A stretch of DNA of 64,000 nucleotides from Anaspis maculata. Lineage: Eukaryota; Arthropoda; Insecta; Coleoptera; Scraptiidae. Every line of letters starts with the position of its first letter. Position 1 is the first letter of the stretch. The DNA is taken from NCBI GenBank assembly GCA_949128115.1, contig OX421963.1:84949602-85013601 (forward strand). The letters are read 5' to 3'. A model generated the notes under the pieces. That model was not told the origin of the DNA and did not search any database. It saw only the letters and a list, made by a program, of their open reading frames with translations. The translations under genes were made by a program, and so were the position numbers. Shown piece after piece: positions 47,937 to 60,072 of the stretch.

Positions 47937-48496
47937 AAGTCATATACTTGATTGAATAGCTTGACCACGATGTGTTGAAAATAGAAACAGTTTTGATTTT
48001 TGTCATGGAAATTATTCCGTTCATTACGTACATGCACAATTGATGAGTGATGTGCCAATGTTACGGATCCATAATCATGTATTTTATTGGAAGATTGATG
48101 GAGGCATGAAAAATTCGAGTATAATCTCAATCTGCGCCACAGCTTTTTGACACAACAAGTCTGAGTGAAATAGACTTCCAACTATAACATAACCTCCGGA
48201 ATGTACCTACCAATCCTGTGAATTTCATAGAAATAAATTGTTTGTATTATATTTATACATGTTAATTGTGTAATCTCCCAACCCACCCCTCTTATAAAAA
48301 TAAACTTTCCCCAAAGAAGAAGAAGAATCCCCTTTAAGTTGAAGACTTAGGTTGGCTGTTCGTGTTCGTCTAGTGGTGTTCGTTAGGACTTTAATTGTTC
48401 CGTAGTTACCCCAAAGTAGTACAGGTAAGTGAAGGCTTGGAAATGAAACGCAGAGACTTCAAAATCAACAAAGAACAATTTTATTCCAAAGACAAA
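47937..48496. other. 3' flank of GR, no gene
   Basis: AATAAA-like words occur near 48230, compatible with polyadenylation of the receptor. At 48430-48496 the sequence resembles that at about 54010-54088 loosely, and may be the outer part of the LTR-like repeat. Confidence 0.4.
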
Positions 48497-49652
48497 TATA
48501 TCAACTCATGTTCAAGAATGCAATATCAATCAATTACAATGCAAACAATTTCATACAACACAATAAATTCAATTCAATTACCCTTCCCACCCACTATTTG
48601 AAATGCAGTGTGTAAGCCACTGATGCAGAGAGAACAAGAGAAAGACGAGAGAGAGTATCGCTCTCGCTAGAACAGATCATATTAGTTCCAGGGACCTAGA
48701 TTGTTGAGGAACCTGTTAGCGGGAAAGAATACTGCAGACCAAGTGCTCAGCGCAGTGTAGCCACTTGGGACAGTGTGAAACAGAGACAAAGGTTTATTAG
48801 TAAGTTCTACGGTGACCTAAGTTGACGAGGGATCTGTAGGGAAAATAGATAAGATTTTGGCAAGGACAGTGGCCGAGCACTGCTGCCGAAAGAAGAGGGA
48901 GAACACATGACATACAAATCAATAACAATCAATATTACCAATAAAACGAAACTGTGGATAATCACAGTACATGGGTTCATACATAATGAACATGGTCAAT
49001 GGAATCATCATCAGTTATTTATCACAATAAATACCACCACATGATTCAATGTAAATCAACAATATCAACAACCAGGTCTCAACAGTTAAAGACGTATATT
49101 ATTTCATCAGATAACAAAGTAAGGAAAGATAAGTTCTCTCACGAGATACCCTTCTCTCACAAGACACGACAATAAGGAAAACATCTGTTGTGTACAGATC
49201 CTTTTCTCACATAAGATCCAGGCATGGATACAGAAGATAGTTGATCAGTGTAACATGCATCATAGTAAACAAAAGTATGAAGAAATCATTAAAGCAATTC
49301 AACTCAGATGGAGGAGAATAACCCGACCAGGTACATCAAGTATGACAGTATACCTCGGAGCTCTCAAAACCACGTCACCTGTTCTACAGGTCATCGCTTT
49401 GTTGTCCCGCTAGGTCATGTCTCTCATGATAGCTCGGTCCCAATTCATCTGGATATCTTGTGGCGACATTGTTCTACTCTTTCGTCTCTCTCAAGCATCA
49501 ACAACAGTGACCTACAGGCTACGTGTATTCCCTTTATTCCCTGAATGTGATTACCCCGCTAATTGTTACAATTAATAATGTCTAACTGACAGGAAACAAA
49601 GGAGCTGAATAAACTTATCTTCGAGCGTTCTGAAGGCACGGCAGCTATACTC
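48497..49652. repeat. LTR-like repeat, copy 1 (distal part)
   Basis: Aligns without gaps to 55004-56159 at a constant offset of 6507. The only difference I noticed is T at 49470 against C at 55977. The frame MEENNPTRYIKYDSIPRSSQ occurs in both copies but has no known domain and looks fortuitous. Confidence 0.9.
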
Positions 49653-51981
49653 AGCGAAGAGCCTCATTATAGAAAGCCAAGTTACCGGGTTTACGCTGTT
49701 CCTACAAAGCGCCATCTCTTATTTGCATCCAGGAACTATCACAGGCGGGACATTTGAAATAGCCTATTGCTGAATCCGAAATTTTCCCTTTCACGAAATG
49801 TACAGAGACTAAAAAGAGATCAAACTAACCACTAAGTCTTTGCCCACGTTGAATTTCAACAATAATATACATGTAAGTAAAGCGAACAAATTTTTCCCAA
49901 CGGTTCCTTCACTTTAAAACTTTTGTGTCTCACAAAAATAGTTTTATCTGAGGTACCTGTTGGGAGAAAAATTGTTGTTTGAATATGGTACTACATTACA
50001 TAGTTAAGTGGTTAGGTTAATATCTATTTAATCAATATACACCTCATGAAGCTGTATTGCTGGCTTCTTTTTATGTCCTAAGAATTGAAAGTCATGAGGT
50101 GTAACATAGCAGCTTTTATTTTTATGAAAATAATATCTGTAAGATAAGTAATGAAAATAAGGCAATGTCACAATTTTACAATATACGTTCTCAATACTAA
50201 TGAACATTCAAGATAAAATTGCTGCCTGGGTATATACCTACCTAGACTGAGTAGGTAGGTACCTGCTCACGTAATTCATATTTTTTTTTTGTTTTATCAA
50301 TTGACCGCAAGAAGTCAAGCTTCCACCTCTAAGGGATTTATACTGCAGTTGTTTAACATGGCAAAAAAAGGAAATTTAAGTACTAAAACATTATTTTGAT
50401 AAGGTGGTATATCAAAAGCAAGCCAAATGAATTCACAGATTCTTCACAATTCAAAGTTATCGTCATCTAAACATAATACAATAACTAACCATCTAAAATA
50501 TATGCTGGTGAGTTGAAACAGAAGAAACAATAAGAATTTTGAGATTATTATAAATTCAGTCATCTCTACATTTGATTAGTTGTATTAGTTGACTGCTTTC
50601 GCCAAAATATTTCAATGCCCGGAACTATTTCATGAAGCTATTTGGCAACTTTTTACTTTACACTTGGCAAAATTCGAAGGTATTGCTCCGAAAATACTGC
50701 TTAACAACTTCTCAAGCTTTTGCAAAGTGCAAATTATAAAGTTGTAGAGTAGTTCAATGAAAGAGGCCCATGATTCTCAAGTTTTTCGATTCAGTCCAGC
50801 CGAATCTCAAAAATGCTAGATTATGTCATTTAAAATTAAAAGGAGATTGCAGAGCCTGACTCAAATGGGACCTCGAATACGACAGAAAGTGGGGATTGAT
50901 ATACAGATGAGAAAACAGCTCAGTGCCCAGTGCACAACTTCATTTGGATCCGTATCCGTATGCGATGACAATTTCACAGGCAAAGAAAGCAGCTGTTGAA
51001 GTTGAAGCTATACCGTAGCTTCAGCATGCACTACCATTTTTTGTTGCTCCTGAAGATCTTCCTAGAGCTGCACTACTCTTGTGATGGTGAAGTACGAGTC
51101 ACGACCTTGTCTTCTTGCCGTTCAATATTCAAAGGGGGCATAAAATAACTTAGTGGTCTCCTTCAAGGGTTTTCTGAAATTCCAAAAATACAGCATTTGA
51201 GTACCTAGAGTTGATCGCAAAATGTTTGGTATGATTTTGAAATACCTATGCTGTAAGCTGCAGCCGGTATGTACTGCTTCTTCTTTAAAGCTATGATTCT
51301 TTGTGCATCTAGTTTGAAGTCATCTGGCTTTGTGTTCCATGCAAAGAACGCTCCATTTGAAAATTATTTTGTTAGACATGTCGGAAGCATGTTCAAATGT
51401 TCAAAGTTCTGTATATGCTCGTACTTGTTGATTTCCGTTTCAAGAGCTGCTGCGAATATTTGTTCTGGGATCGGGAGCTGGAAGTTGGGATAGATCTCGG
51501 GATTCTCGGGGTACCTAGAGGTCTTTATTCTTTGAATTGCATCCAGGAACATCACAAGAAGGTATTCGCAGTCCTAGTTCTTTTCCGTGGTTGGAACATC
51601 TGTAACATTCGCAATATGAAACTTGGACCGTTTGTAGGAGTTCGCTCAGAAGTTCATGGAATTTTTAATTCATCAGCATACCTTCCGTGATACTGTTTTG
51701 CACCGATGTAGCATCCATTATTGTCCATTTCCATTCACCTTCTATCGATTTCGAAGGAAAACCACACTCCGAACCACCGTTTTAAAAAAGTTTGAAACTT
51801 GTCATCCTCGTTCGTGACATGAGACTGCTTTGATTTTGTATTTGAATAGTTTGAGATCGCTGCAAAACGCTGCATATACTGGCGCCATCTTTTATTTGCA
51901 TCTAGCAAAATTACTTCGTCTTCGTCTCTTTGCTCTCTGTCTAACTGGCACGGCTCTAACAATCTGACTTGACCACCCCTG
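49653..51981. mobile_element. 2.3-kb segment present only in copy 1, 9-bp flanks
   Basis: GCTATACTC occurs at 49644-49652 and again at 51982-51990, whereas copy 2 has it once (56151-56159). That is the pattern of an insertion with a 9-bp target duplication and a preserved empty site. The segment has no terminal inverted repeats. GCGCCATCT(C/T)TTATTTGCAT occurs in direct orientation near both its ends (about 49710 and 51880). The minus-strand frame at 51735-52091 crosses its boundary and is not convincing as a gene. Deletion from copy 2 between short homologies is the alternative. Confidence 0.6.
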
Positions 51982-52214
51982 GCTATACTCTGGAAGTCTT
52001 CAACATCGGCAGAGACTTGAACCTTCTTTTTTCTATGATCTTGAGCAGGAAATACCCAGTTTTTCTTGGTTCTTCTTTCAGACATCTCCACACTGTTTCT
52101 ACACCTTTCAACCTCCCGTTACTTGACGACCGCATCCCCCTTTTCAGGTGTATTACCTAAGCTCACGATGTTTTACATTCAATTCTTTATAGGCTAAAGA
52201 GCCGGTCGATCTCA
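51982..52214. repeat. LTR-like repeat, copy 1 (proximal part)
   Basis: Aligns to 56151-56383 at a constant offset of 4169. It ends at GGTCGATCTCA, after which the two copies differ (GTGCCCCC against ATTGATTGG), fixing the repeat edge at 52214/56383. Confidence 0.85.
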
Positions 52215-52314
52215 GTGCCCCCTTAGTTTTTGGTGAGGACATGCGGGTAAGCATTCAACAACAAAAGCTAGTCTCAGTTACAGACCGGCGTGATCAAAAG
52301 TACTTCTTGGTTGC

Positions 52315-53210
52315 TGAAGACTCGGTGAACTCTGCCCCCTTGCGACGTTGATCTTTATCTTCTATTTTCGTTTCTTGCTGGATGCTTTGCGATTGTGTTG
52401 CACAGGTGAAGGTGTAGTAGAATACAAGTTGATGCCCCCTGGCAAGGATGAATTGCGATTGGAATTGGAAGTCTTGTTTTCTTCTCTCGTTCTCTTGGTT
52501 GCGTTCATGTGTGCTCCAGTAATCAAGTGCAGACACTCATACTCGCCCCCTGGCAAGGATGCAGAAGAACTTAAGGTCTTAGTCTAGTCGATCTTCACCT
52601 CTCCTTCTTGATTGACACTTTCATCATGCTGAGTAAACTGCAATGGTTGTGGACTTGAATTCCCAGGACGGTGAACAGAAACCTTTGTCTTCTCCATTTC
52701 TTCTCGCTTGACTGTTGTGACCATGTATTGTGGGAGAATACCCCGGAACTTTGCATTTTTCGCCTCATAGCAATGATGGAGTAGATACTGGATTTTCTTG
52801 GTTCATCTTCTTACTCTTGACTGGCTGATTTGTCATGTCTTCTTAACTCGTAGCTTTTTCTGAAGTCAGTGACCAGCGTGGTGTGGCAAGTGTTATGATT
52901 GACGACACTGCCCCCTGGCCACGGTATCTTGGAACGTTTGGTTTCTTTCTTGACTGGTTTCGGTTTGTCTACTTTTCTTGATTCAACATGGCAATTGTTG
53001 AAGTCAGTTGATGGACAAGTGGCAAGTGCAGTTAGTAGCAGTGGTAGAAATTTGCCCCCTGGCGAAGATATGTTGAGGCGTTTGGTTTCTTTCTTCATCC
53101 ATCGCTGTTTTGCTTCCTCTTCTTGACTCAACATGGCATTTGTTAAAATCAAGTGGTGTGGATGGCAAGTGTGGATTGGCGAAACTTTGCCCCCTGGCGA
53201 AGGTGTCTCG
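52315..53210. repeat. degenerate tandem repeats marked by GCCCCCTGGC
   Basis: The marker (T/G)CCCCCTGGC(A/G)A occurs near 52432, 52542, 53053 and 53188, with variants near 52323 and 52908. The best-conserved units (52908-53190) are about 140 bp and share GTTTGGTTTCTTTC and CTTGA(T/C)TCAACATGGCA. On the minus strand the units read as an ETKR-x5-PGG-x-F to CHVESRK pattern of about 47 residues, partly open, which could be a decayed repetitive gag-like protein or simply a noncoding repeat. Confidence 0.55.
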
Positions 53211-54089
53211 GAGCTAATGACATGCTCGATTCATGCACCATGGTTTGAATGTGAACGATCTGGACCCTTCTGTCCCGTAAGTTGGCAAAGGACAGTTTGA
53301 ATTGCCGATGAAAAACCCATTCTCCATTTCCTCTTGGATGGGAGAACAACGGCAATAGCAATTATCTTGCGTCGAGGAAAAAGTCTTGACAAGGCGTGTC
53401 GCGACGTAAAAAACCTCTGAGTCGGTGAGAAACATTTGGCAGGTACTCGGGAGATCGATCAAGCGACTTGGAGGCAGCGCAGAAATTGACGTTAGCAGCT
53501 GCTGTCGCAGACATTTCCCCCGTTGGATCTGCTGCAGCTGAGCCCCTTTAGATTGTTATCAGCTGAAACTGCAGTGTTGTTTTTTTTTTCTCAAATGCTG
53601 ATACTCGTAATCGCGGCAACTGCACTCATAGACATCATGGACAAATCACCACCATCATCACCACCATCGGCATCATCTTCAGTAGTAGCTTCAGCTCATC
53701 AGTGACTTGAAAATGGCCCCTACGTTGTGTCTTGTGATCAAACCATTAGTCACCGACGATTGAAGACTGCCTCTCTGGTTGACAATTCCCACATGGTGAA
53801 ACAGCAACTTCCCAGAGTCATGAATCTCGTGGTGTTGAAGTCATGCAAAACAAATTCAAAGAATATCAATTTCCTATTTTTTTTTCCTATCATTGTTTGT
53901 TGGTTTAGTCTCTGTCTCTCATTTCCAATTTCCTTCACTTTTTAAAACCTGTCAATCGTGGTCGGCGGCTCCACTGTAATCTCTCGGTGGTTGGTGATTT
54001 GGTGAAAGGATTGTAAATGAAAACTTGAGATTTGTCTAAAACTTCGAAACAACAAAAAACAATTTTTTTTTTCGAAAGACATATATATA

Positions 54090-55003
54090 CCGTCCGTTTT
54101 TTTTTCTAGGCCCCAGCTTATAGCGCCTTTATTATGGGTTTTACACCCAACATATTATATATTTTTGATATCAGAAGAACAAAATCTTTCGATTGATGAT
54201 ATGTCAAATAATTTTTGACAGATGTCATTTTTTGACAACTGACAGAATAGTACTTGTGACACACCATTTTAAAGCCCATAAAATTCTTAGGAGAACTGTG
54301 TTTTTGTTTCTAGAATAGGATGTCTTTTACAGCTTCTGGAGGTCTTTGAATAGGAAAAATTGTTAAAATTCAGAAATACCTACTCAATAATTAAAAGGTA
54401 TTTTTATTATCAACTGATGATAATATTCTGATTTCAAATCGTCCAAATTAGCGGGAGACTCTATAAACACCTTATCTTTCAGATAAGCTCATAAAAAAAT
54501 CGAGGGGGTCATACCTGGCCACCTCGGATACTATCGCGTTGGGCTGGCAGTTCCAATTCACCGGTCGTTGAATCTCTCATTCAAGGAACAAGGAGACAGA
54601 CATTTCGAGTAACTTCTCTGGGACATTTTTCGTTTCATTGTGATTTATCATTGATTATTATCATTAGTTATTACTGAAAATACCTGTTTTGCCTATACTT
54701 ACGTACTTATTGAGTATTTCTGAATTTTAACAATTTTTCCTATTCGAAGACCTCTAGAAGCTGTGAAAGACTTCCTATTCCAAAAATGAAGACACAGTTT
54801 TCCTCAGAATTGAATGGGCTTTGAAATGATGTATCACAAGTACTATTCTGTCAATTGTCAAAAAATGACATCTGTCAAAAATAATTTGACATACCATCAA
54901 TCGAAGGATTTTGTTTTTCTGATTTCAAAAATATATAATATGTTGGGTGTGGAACCCATAATAAAGGCGCTACGCGCTGGGGCCTAGAAAAAAAAACGGA
55001 CGG
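54090..55003. mobile_element. 914-bp foldback element in a TA site
   Basis: The arms 54090-54400 and 54697-55003 are inverted copies, beginning CCGTCCGTTTTTTTTTCTAG and GGCCCCAGC. TATA lies on both sides, so a TA-type target is likely. It lies exactly where copy 2 of the LTR-like repeat starts to match copy 1 well (55004), indicating insertion into that repeat. No coding content. Confidence 0.8.
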
Positions 55004-56383
55004 TATATCAACTCATGTTCAAGAATGCAATATCAATCAATTACAATGCAAACAATTTCATACAACACAATAAATTCAATTCAATTACCCTTCCCACCCA
55101 CTATTTGAAATGCAGTGTGTAAGCCACTGATGCAGAGAGAACAAGAGAAAGACGAGAGAGAGTATCGCTCTCGCTAGAACAGATCATATTAGTTCCAGGG
55201 ACCTAGATTGTTGAGGAACCTGTTAGCGGGAAAGAATACTGCAGACCAAGTGCTCAGCGCAGTGTAGCCACTTGGGACAGTGTGAAACAGAGACAAAGGT
55301 TTATTAGTAAGTTCTACGGTGACCTAAGTTGACGAGGGATCTGTAGGGAAAATAGATAAGATTTTGGCAAGGACAGTGGCCGAGCACTGCTGCCGAAAGA
55401 AGAGGGAGAACACATGACATACAAATCAATAACAATCAATATTACCAATAAAACGAAACTGTGGATAATCACAGTACATGGGTTCATACATAATGAACAT
55501 GGTCAATGGAATCATCATCAGTTATTTATCACAATAAATACCACCACATGATTCAATGTAAATCAACAATATCAACAACCAGGTCTCAACAGTTAAAGAC
55601 GTATATTATTTCATCAGATAACAAAGTAAGGAAAGATAAGTTCTCTCACGAGATACCCTTCTCTCACAAGACACGACAATAAGGAAAACATCTGTTGTGT
55701 ACAGATCCTTTTCTCACATAAGATCCAGGCATGGATACAGAAGATAGTTGATCAGTGTAACATGCATCATAGTAAACAAAAGTATGAAGAAATCATTAAA
55801 GCAATTCAACTCAGATGGAGGAGAATAACCCGACCAGGTACATCAAGTATGACAGTATACCTCGGAGCTCTCAAAACCACGTCACCTGTTCTACAGGTCA
55901 TCGCTTTGTTGTCCCGCTAGGTCATGTCTCTCATGATAGCTCGGTCCCAATTCATCTGGATATCTTGTGGCGACATCGTTCTACTCTTTCGTCTCTCTCA
56001 AGCATCAACAACAGTGACCTACAGGCTACGTGTATTCCCTTTATTCCCTGAATGTGATTACCCCGCTAATTGTTACAATTAATAATGTCTAACTGACAGG
56101 AAACAAAGGAGCTGAATAAACTTATCTTCGAGCGTTCTGAAGGCACGGCAGCTATACTCTGGAAGTCTTCAACATCGGCAGAGACTTGAACCTTCTTTTT
56201 TCTATGATCTTGAGCAGGAAATACCCAGTTTTTCTTGGTTCTTCTTTCAGACATCTCCACACTGTTTCTACACCTTTCAACCTCCCGTTACTTGACGACC
56301 GCATCCCCCTTTTCAGGTGTATTACCTAAGCTCACGATGTTTTACATTCAATTCTTTATAGGCTAAAGAGCCGGTCGATCTCA
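55004..56383. repeat. LTR-like repeat, copy 2
   Basis: The uninterrupted form of the repeat found at 48497-49652 plus 51982-52214. It serves as the empty-site reference for the 2.3-kb insertion in copy 1. Confidence 0.9.
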
Positions 56384-57011
56384 ATTGATTGGAATGAAAA
56401 CTTTTTCCAGCATAATCATAATGATCAAGGTACCTACCCTTTAGGAAAAAGAATAGAGAAAGCCTTTTACTGGGCATATCGTGGATGATTTACCTGAATT
56501 CTGCAGAATTTATTGTATACCAGCGACTTTGGTCCACGAAGTCTTGCCTGATAGGATCAGATCTATACAGGCGTTCGCGGGTTTCGGGGGGCAGTTCGGG
56601 GGTGGCTCCTGCGACGGACTCTGTATTCTCTTGGGGAGTTCCTCGACGGCGACCTGGCTGAGTGACGACATACTTTAATAATTTTCTTTTAAAATAATTT
56701 TCGTTCCTTTTACTCAATTGTATGTGGCTATATCTAGAGTTTAACGTGGAGAGATGTCCTGAAAGATTTGTAATTTTGATGTATTGTACACCACTGTTTC
56801 TGTGTAGGTACCTGATACTTTGTATTTAATTATGATTCTATGCGAATTTTCACTGCATAATGTTTAGTGTATTGACGATAGCCGTGATTTGTAAAATTCC
56901 AAGGCAAGAAATAAATGAAATGAAATGAACGATGAATAGATATAACCGAAAGAAAATAGGGCGCGCCTAATTGTTAATTCGTACTCTATATATCACTGTG
57001 AGTTACAGCTA
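56384..57011. other. no gene recognised
   Basis: Overlapping opposite-strand frames at 56481-56717 have no known domain. The minus frame (MSKRNENYFKRKLLKYVVTQ) is basic and then acidic but is not supported by any motif. Confidence 0.4.
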
Positions 57012-60000
57012 TAGTCCGGCGGCTTAAAGCCAAATTTAAAATGAATTCTGCATTTTGTGCCGAAGCCGATTTTATTTTATTTTTGTGAAATATGATTAAG
57101 AATGAAAGTTTTGAGGGGTAGAGCCATTCTCAATTTTCACAAGGGGGGGAGGGGGAGGGGGTTGTTCTGGCTTTCTGAGGGCTTTTTGGACCTTTTCTTT
57201 TGCACTCGATGTTGTAAGCGAAAGCAAGGTGTTTTCTAGATCAGTGATATATCTGGATTTTTTTAGGTGGTGTAACCACCCCCTTCCCCTCTTGGGAGAG
57301 GGCTGGGGGGCTCAAGTTGACACGTGTGGCCGATTTTCACTTTTTCTTTGATTTCGAACCAATATCGGCAAGTTTGGTATCGTTTCCGACTAAATCACAT
57401 CTCCTGAACTCAACCATGACTCAAAAAAATCAATAGCGACCAGTTTAAACAAGTTGTGGAGAGAATATCATGTTTTTTGTGCTCCTATTTGAAAACATTT
57501 TTTGGGGGTGTTGTAGACATTTGTGGTTGAATTCCATCTCAGGTCTATTATTTTGAACTATTTTGAACCTAAGGAACGTATTTTAGCACAGTCTCTTGTT
57601 TTGGAAAAAATTTAAAAAAATGTTTTGTGAACTTGATTTGAGCAAATTTTTTGATAATTCACCAACAACGTCTGAGAGGTTATGAAAGTTTATAGTAGTG
57701 GCCTGTGGTCTTCTTGAAAAGTCCTGCGAGGGTGGAAAGGAACCGTAATCTTAAAGGGCGGGAGCCGCCCTTAATGGGGGTGTAGAATCTTAGGGGGAGG
57801 GGGGTGAAATATTTCATTCATAATTTATGAACGGGCTAAAAACAATCTTTTTACGGTTTCTGTTCCTATATTATTTTTGTGAAATTGGTCTTAAAGCAAA
57901 CTCAAAAGGGGGAATTCAATGTTGGGCTCAGGGGCGGACTGGGGTCATAAAAGTTAGGCCGCTGGTGTAATTTGGGGGCCCCCCTGTGATGTTGAGGGGG
58001 GGGGGGGGGGGGTCACAGGCTGAAACTTTTCTCTTAATTTTAAATCAAAATGATTATGATGGGTGAAAGTATTTGTAACTACCTGGTAAAACCTACCTAC
58101 CTGGTGGCCTGATTAAAGAAAACCATTCAAACATCTTCTAGGAACTCAACAGCTTAAGAGGGCAACTACCTACTGTAACCATATTCATTGTCACAAACTG
58201 TAAATTCTTACTGCTGAACTACATCTATCTATTACGCTATAATATCACTGCCCTCTACTGAAGAAAAAATAACAGGAAGGGAGCCTCGGGGTCCATTTTG
58301 TTTTCGTGTAATTTTTATTTTTTTTTTAACCCAATTACCTACTTTTGTTCTGCGGGGGCCCGTAATCGACAGAAGTTTTAGGGGCCCTTCGCCAAAAATC
58401 TAGGCCGGGATTGCGGCCTAGCGGCTTTGGCCAGTCCGCCCCTGGTTGGGCTTGGTGACAATTGAAAAATGACTATTGCAACAGCAGCAACCCAAGTTTT
58501 GCGAGGGTGATGGGACATTTTTCCACCAGGTCTGTGCACCATCGAACGCTCAAGCAGGGACTCATAATTTATGAACAGGCAATTTATGAAGAGACAATTT
58601 TTTAATGATTTATGATTTTATGATCTTATTGGAGTATGTTAGTGAAATTGGGCTCACATCAATCTCAAGGGAAGAGGATTACTTTTGGGCTTGCTAGCTG
58701 TTTTTGTTGTAATCACTCTCATCTTGAAGGGGGGTAGTAGGGGAAGAGATTTTCTGATTTCGACCCTGATGGCTACTTTTGCTGTAACATGATATAGGTA
58801 CCAACATAGGAGGCAAAAGGTTTGTATGATATATAATCCAGTAGGAGGATTTTAATAGGGGGGGGGGCATTCCCATTTTTCATTGATTGGGAGAGGTGAG
58901 AGGTTCAGATGAGAGGTTCGGCAGTTTTTTTTAATCCAGACCTTAATTCTCGCGTCTTAATCGAGCATCCTTGCTTGGAGATTCTTCCCTCACTGATGAG
59001 GCCTAAATTAAAAGCCGAACCACGTATATGAAGGTTCTTCACTTCCTCCCCTGCTCGAGGGTTCGATGGTGCATAGACCTAGTGGAAATGTCCAATCATT
59101 CCTGCAAAACCCACGCAAAATTCAAGCTACTGCCGCTAGTGCTGCTGCAGTTATGATCTCTGAATAGTCAGTAAGCCCAAAATTGAAAGATCCCCCCCCC
59201 CCTTAAGATCACTTTTAGCGAAATAAAACAGAAACAGAAAAACAGAACAAAGATTGTTTCTAGCCCGTTCATAAACTTTGAGTGAAAATTTTCACCCCTC
59301 CCGCCCCCCAGTTTCTACGTCCCCATCAAGGCTCCCGCCCTTCGGGATTATAGTTCCTTTCCAACCCGCAGAACTCCTTAGGAACACTACAGACCATAAT
59401 TATGAACTTTTATAACCTTTCAGACGTTATTGAATTATGAAAACATTTGCTCAAAACAAGTTTAAAAATTTATTTTTTTATTTTATTACAAAAACAAATG
59501 ACTTTGCTAAAATACGTTCCTTAGGCGCGAAATAGTTCAAAATAATAGACCTGGAATGGAATGCAACCACAAATGTCTAAAACACCCCCAAAAAATGTTT
59601 TCAAATAGGAGCACAAAAAAACACGATATTCTCCGCACAACTTGTTAAAACTTGTCGCTATCGATTTTTTTGAGTCATGATTGAGTTCAGAAAATGTGAT
59701 TTAGTCGGAAACGATACCAAACTTGCCGATATTGGTTTGAAATCAAAGAAAAAGTGGAAATCGGCAACATGTGTCAACTTGAGCCCCCCAGCCCCCTCCC
59801 AAGAGGAGAAGGGGGTGCCCACACCACTTGAAAAAATCCTGATATATCACAGATCTAGAAAACACCTTGCTTACGCTTACTCCATCGAGTGCAAAAGAAA
59901 AGGTCCAAAAAGCCCCCAAAAAGCCAGAACAATCCCCTCCCCCTCCCCCCCTGGTAAAAATTGAGAATGGCTCCACCCCTCAAAACTTTCATTCTTGACC

Positions 60001-60072
60001 ATATTTCACAAAAACTAAATAAAATTAGCTTCGGCACAAAGTGCATGATCCATCTACTAAGCCGCCGGACTA
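57012..60072. mobile_element. 3-kb palindromic (foldback) element
   Basis: The left arm (57012-57928 continuing at 58445-58560) and the right arm (about 59055-60072) are inverted copies about 1 kb long. The element begins TAGTCCGGCGGCTTA and ends in its inverse. The arms carry poly-G and poly-C runs and a module GGCAAGTTTGGTATCGTTTC plus CGACTAAATCACATCTCCTG that is also found, diverged, in the element at 23716-28299 (about 26825-26860). No transposase. The left arm is split by a hAT MITE. The outer few bases are uncertain because similarity fades gradually. Confidence 0.8.
57929..58444. mobile_element. 516-bp hAT MITE with perfect 8-bp duplication
   Basis: Termini CAGGGGCGGACTGG and CCAGTCCGCCCCTG are perfect inverted repeats of a hAT type. 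The eight bases GTTGGGCT lie directly on both sides (57921-57928 and 58445-58452). The interior is noncoding and includes a long poly-G run near 58000. It inserted into the left arm of the foldback after that element was formed, since the right arm lacks it. Confidence 0.92.

Larger units (their letters stand above)
48497..56383 (-). mobile_element. LTR-like pair with short internal region
   Basis: Two direct repeats of about 1.4 kb (48497-49652 joined to 51982-52214, and 55004-56383) enclose about 1.8 kb (52215-54014). On the minus strand each repeat begins TGAGATCGACCGGCTC followed by a CCTATAAAG TATA-like word, and near its far end has GGAATAAAATTG. Immediately before the internal-side repeat start the minus strand reads AAGGGGGCAC, a good polypurine tract. 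These are the marks of an LTR element on the minus strand. The internal part has no protease, integrase or reverse transcriptase, so it would be non-autonomous. No primer-binding site or matching target duplication was found, and segmental duplication is the alternative. Confidence 0.5.

Noticed and set aside
49308..49544. 78-residue frame repeated at 55815-56051
   Set aside because: It is conserved only because the surrounding DNA is a recent duplicate. There is no domain, and it lies on the opposite strand to the inferred element.
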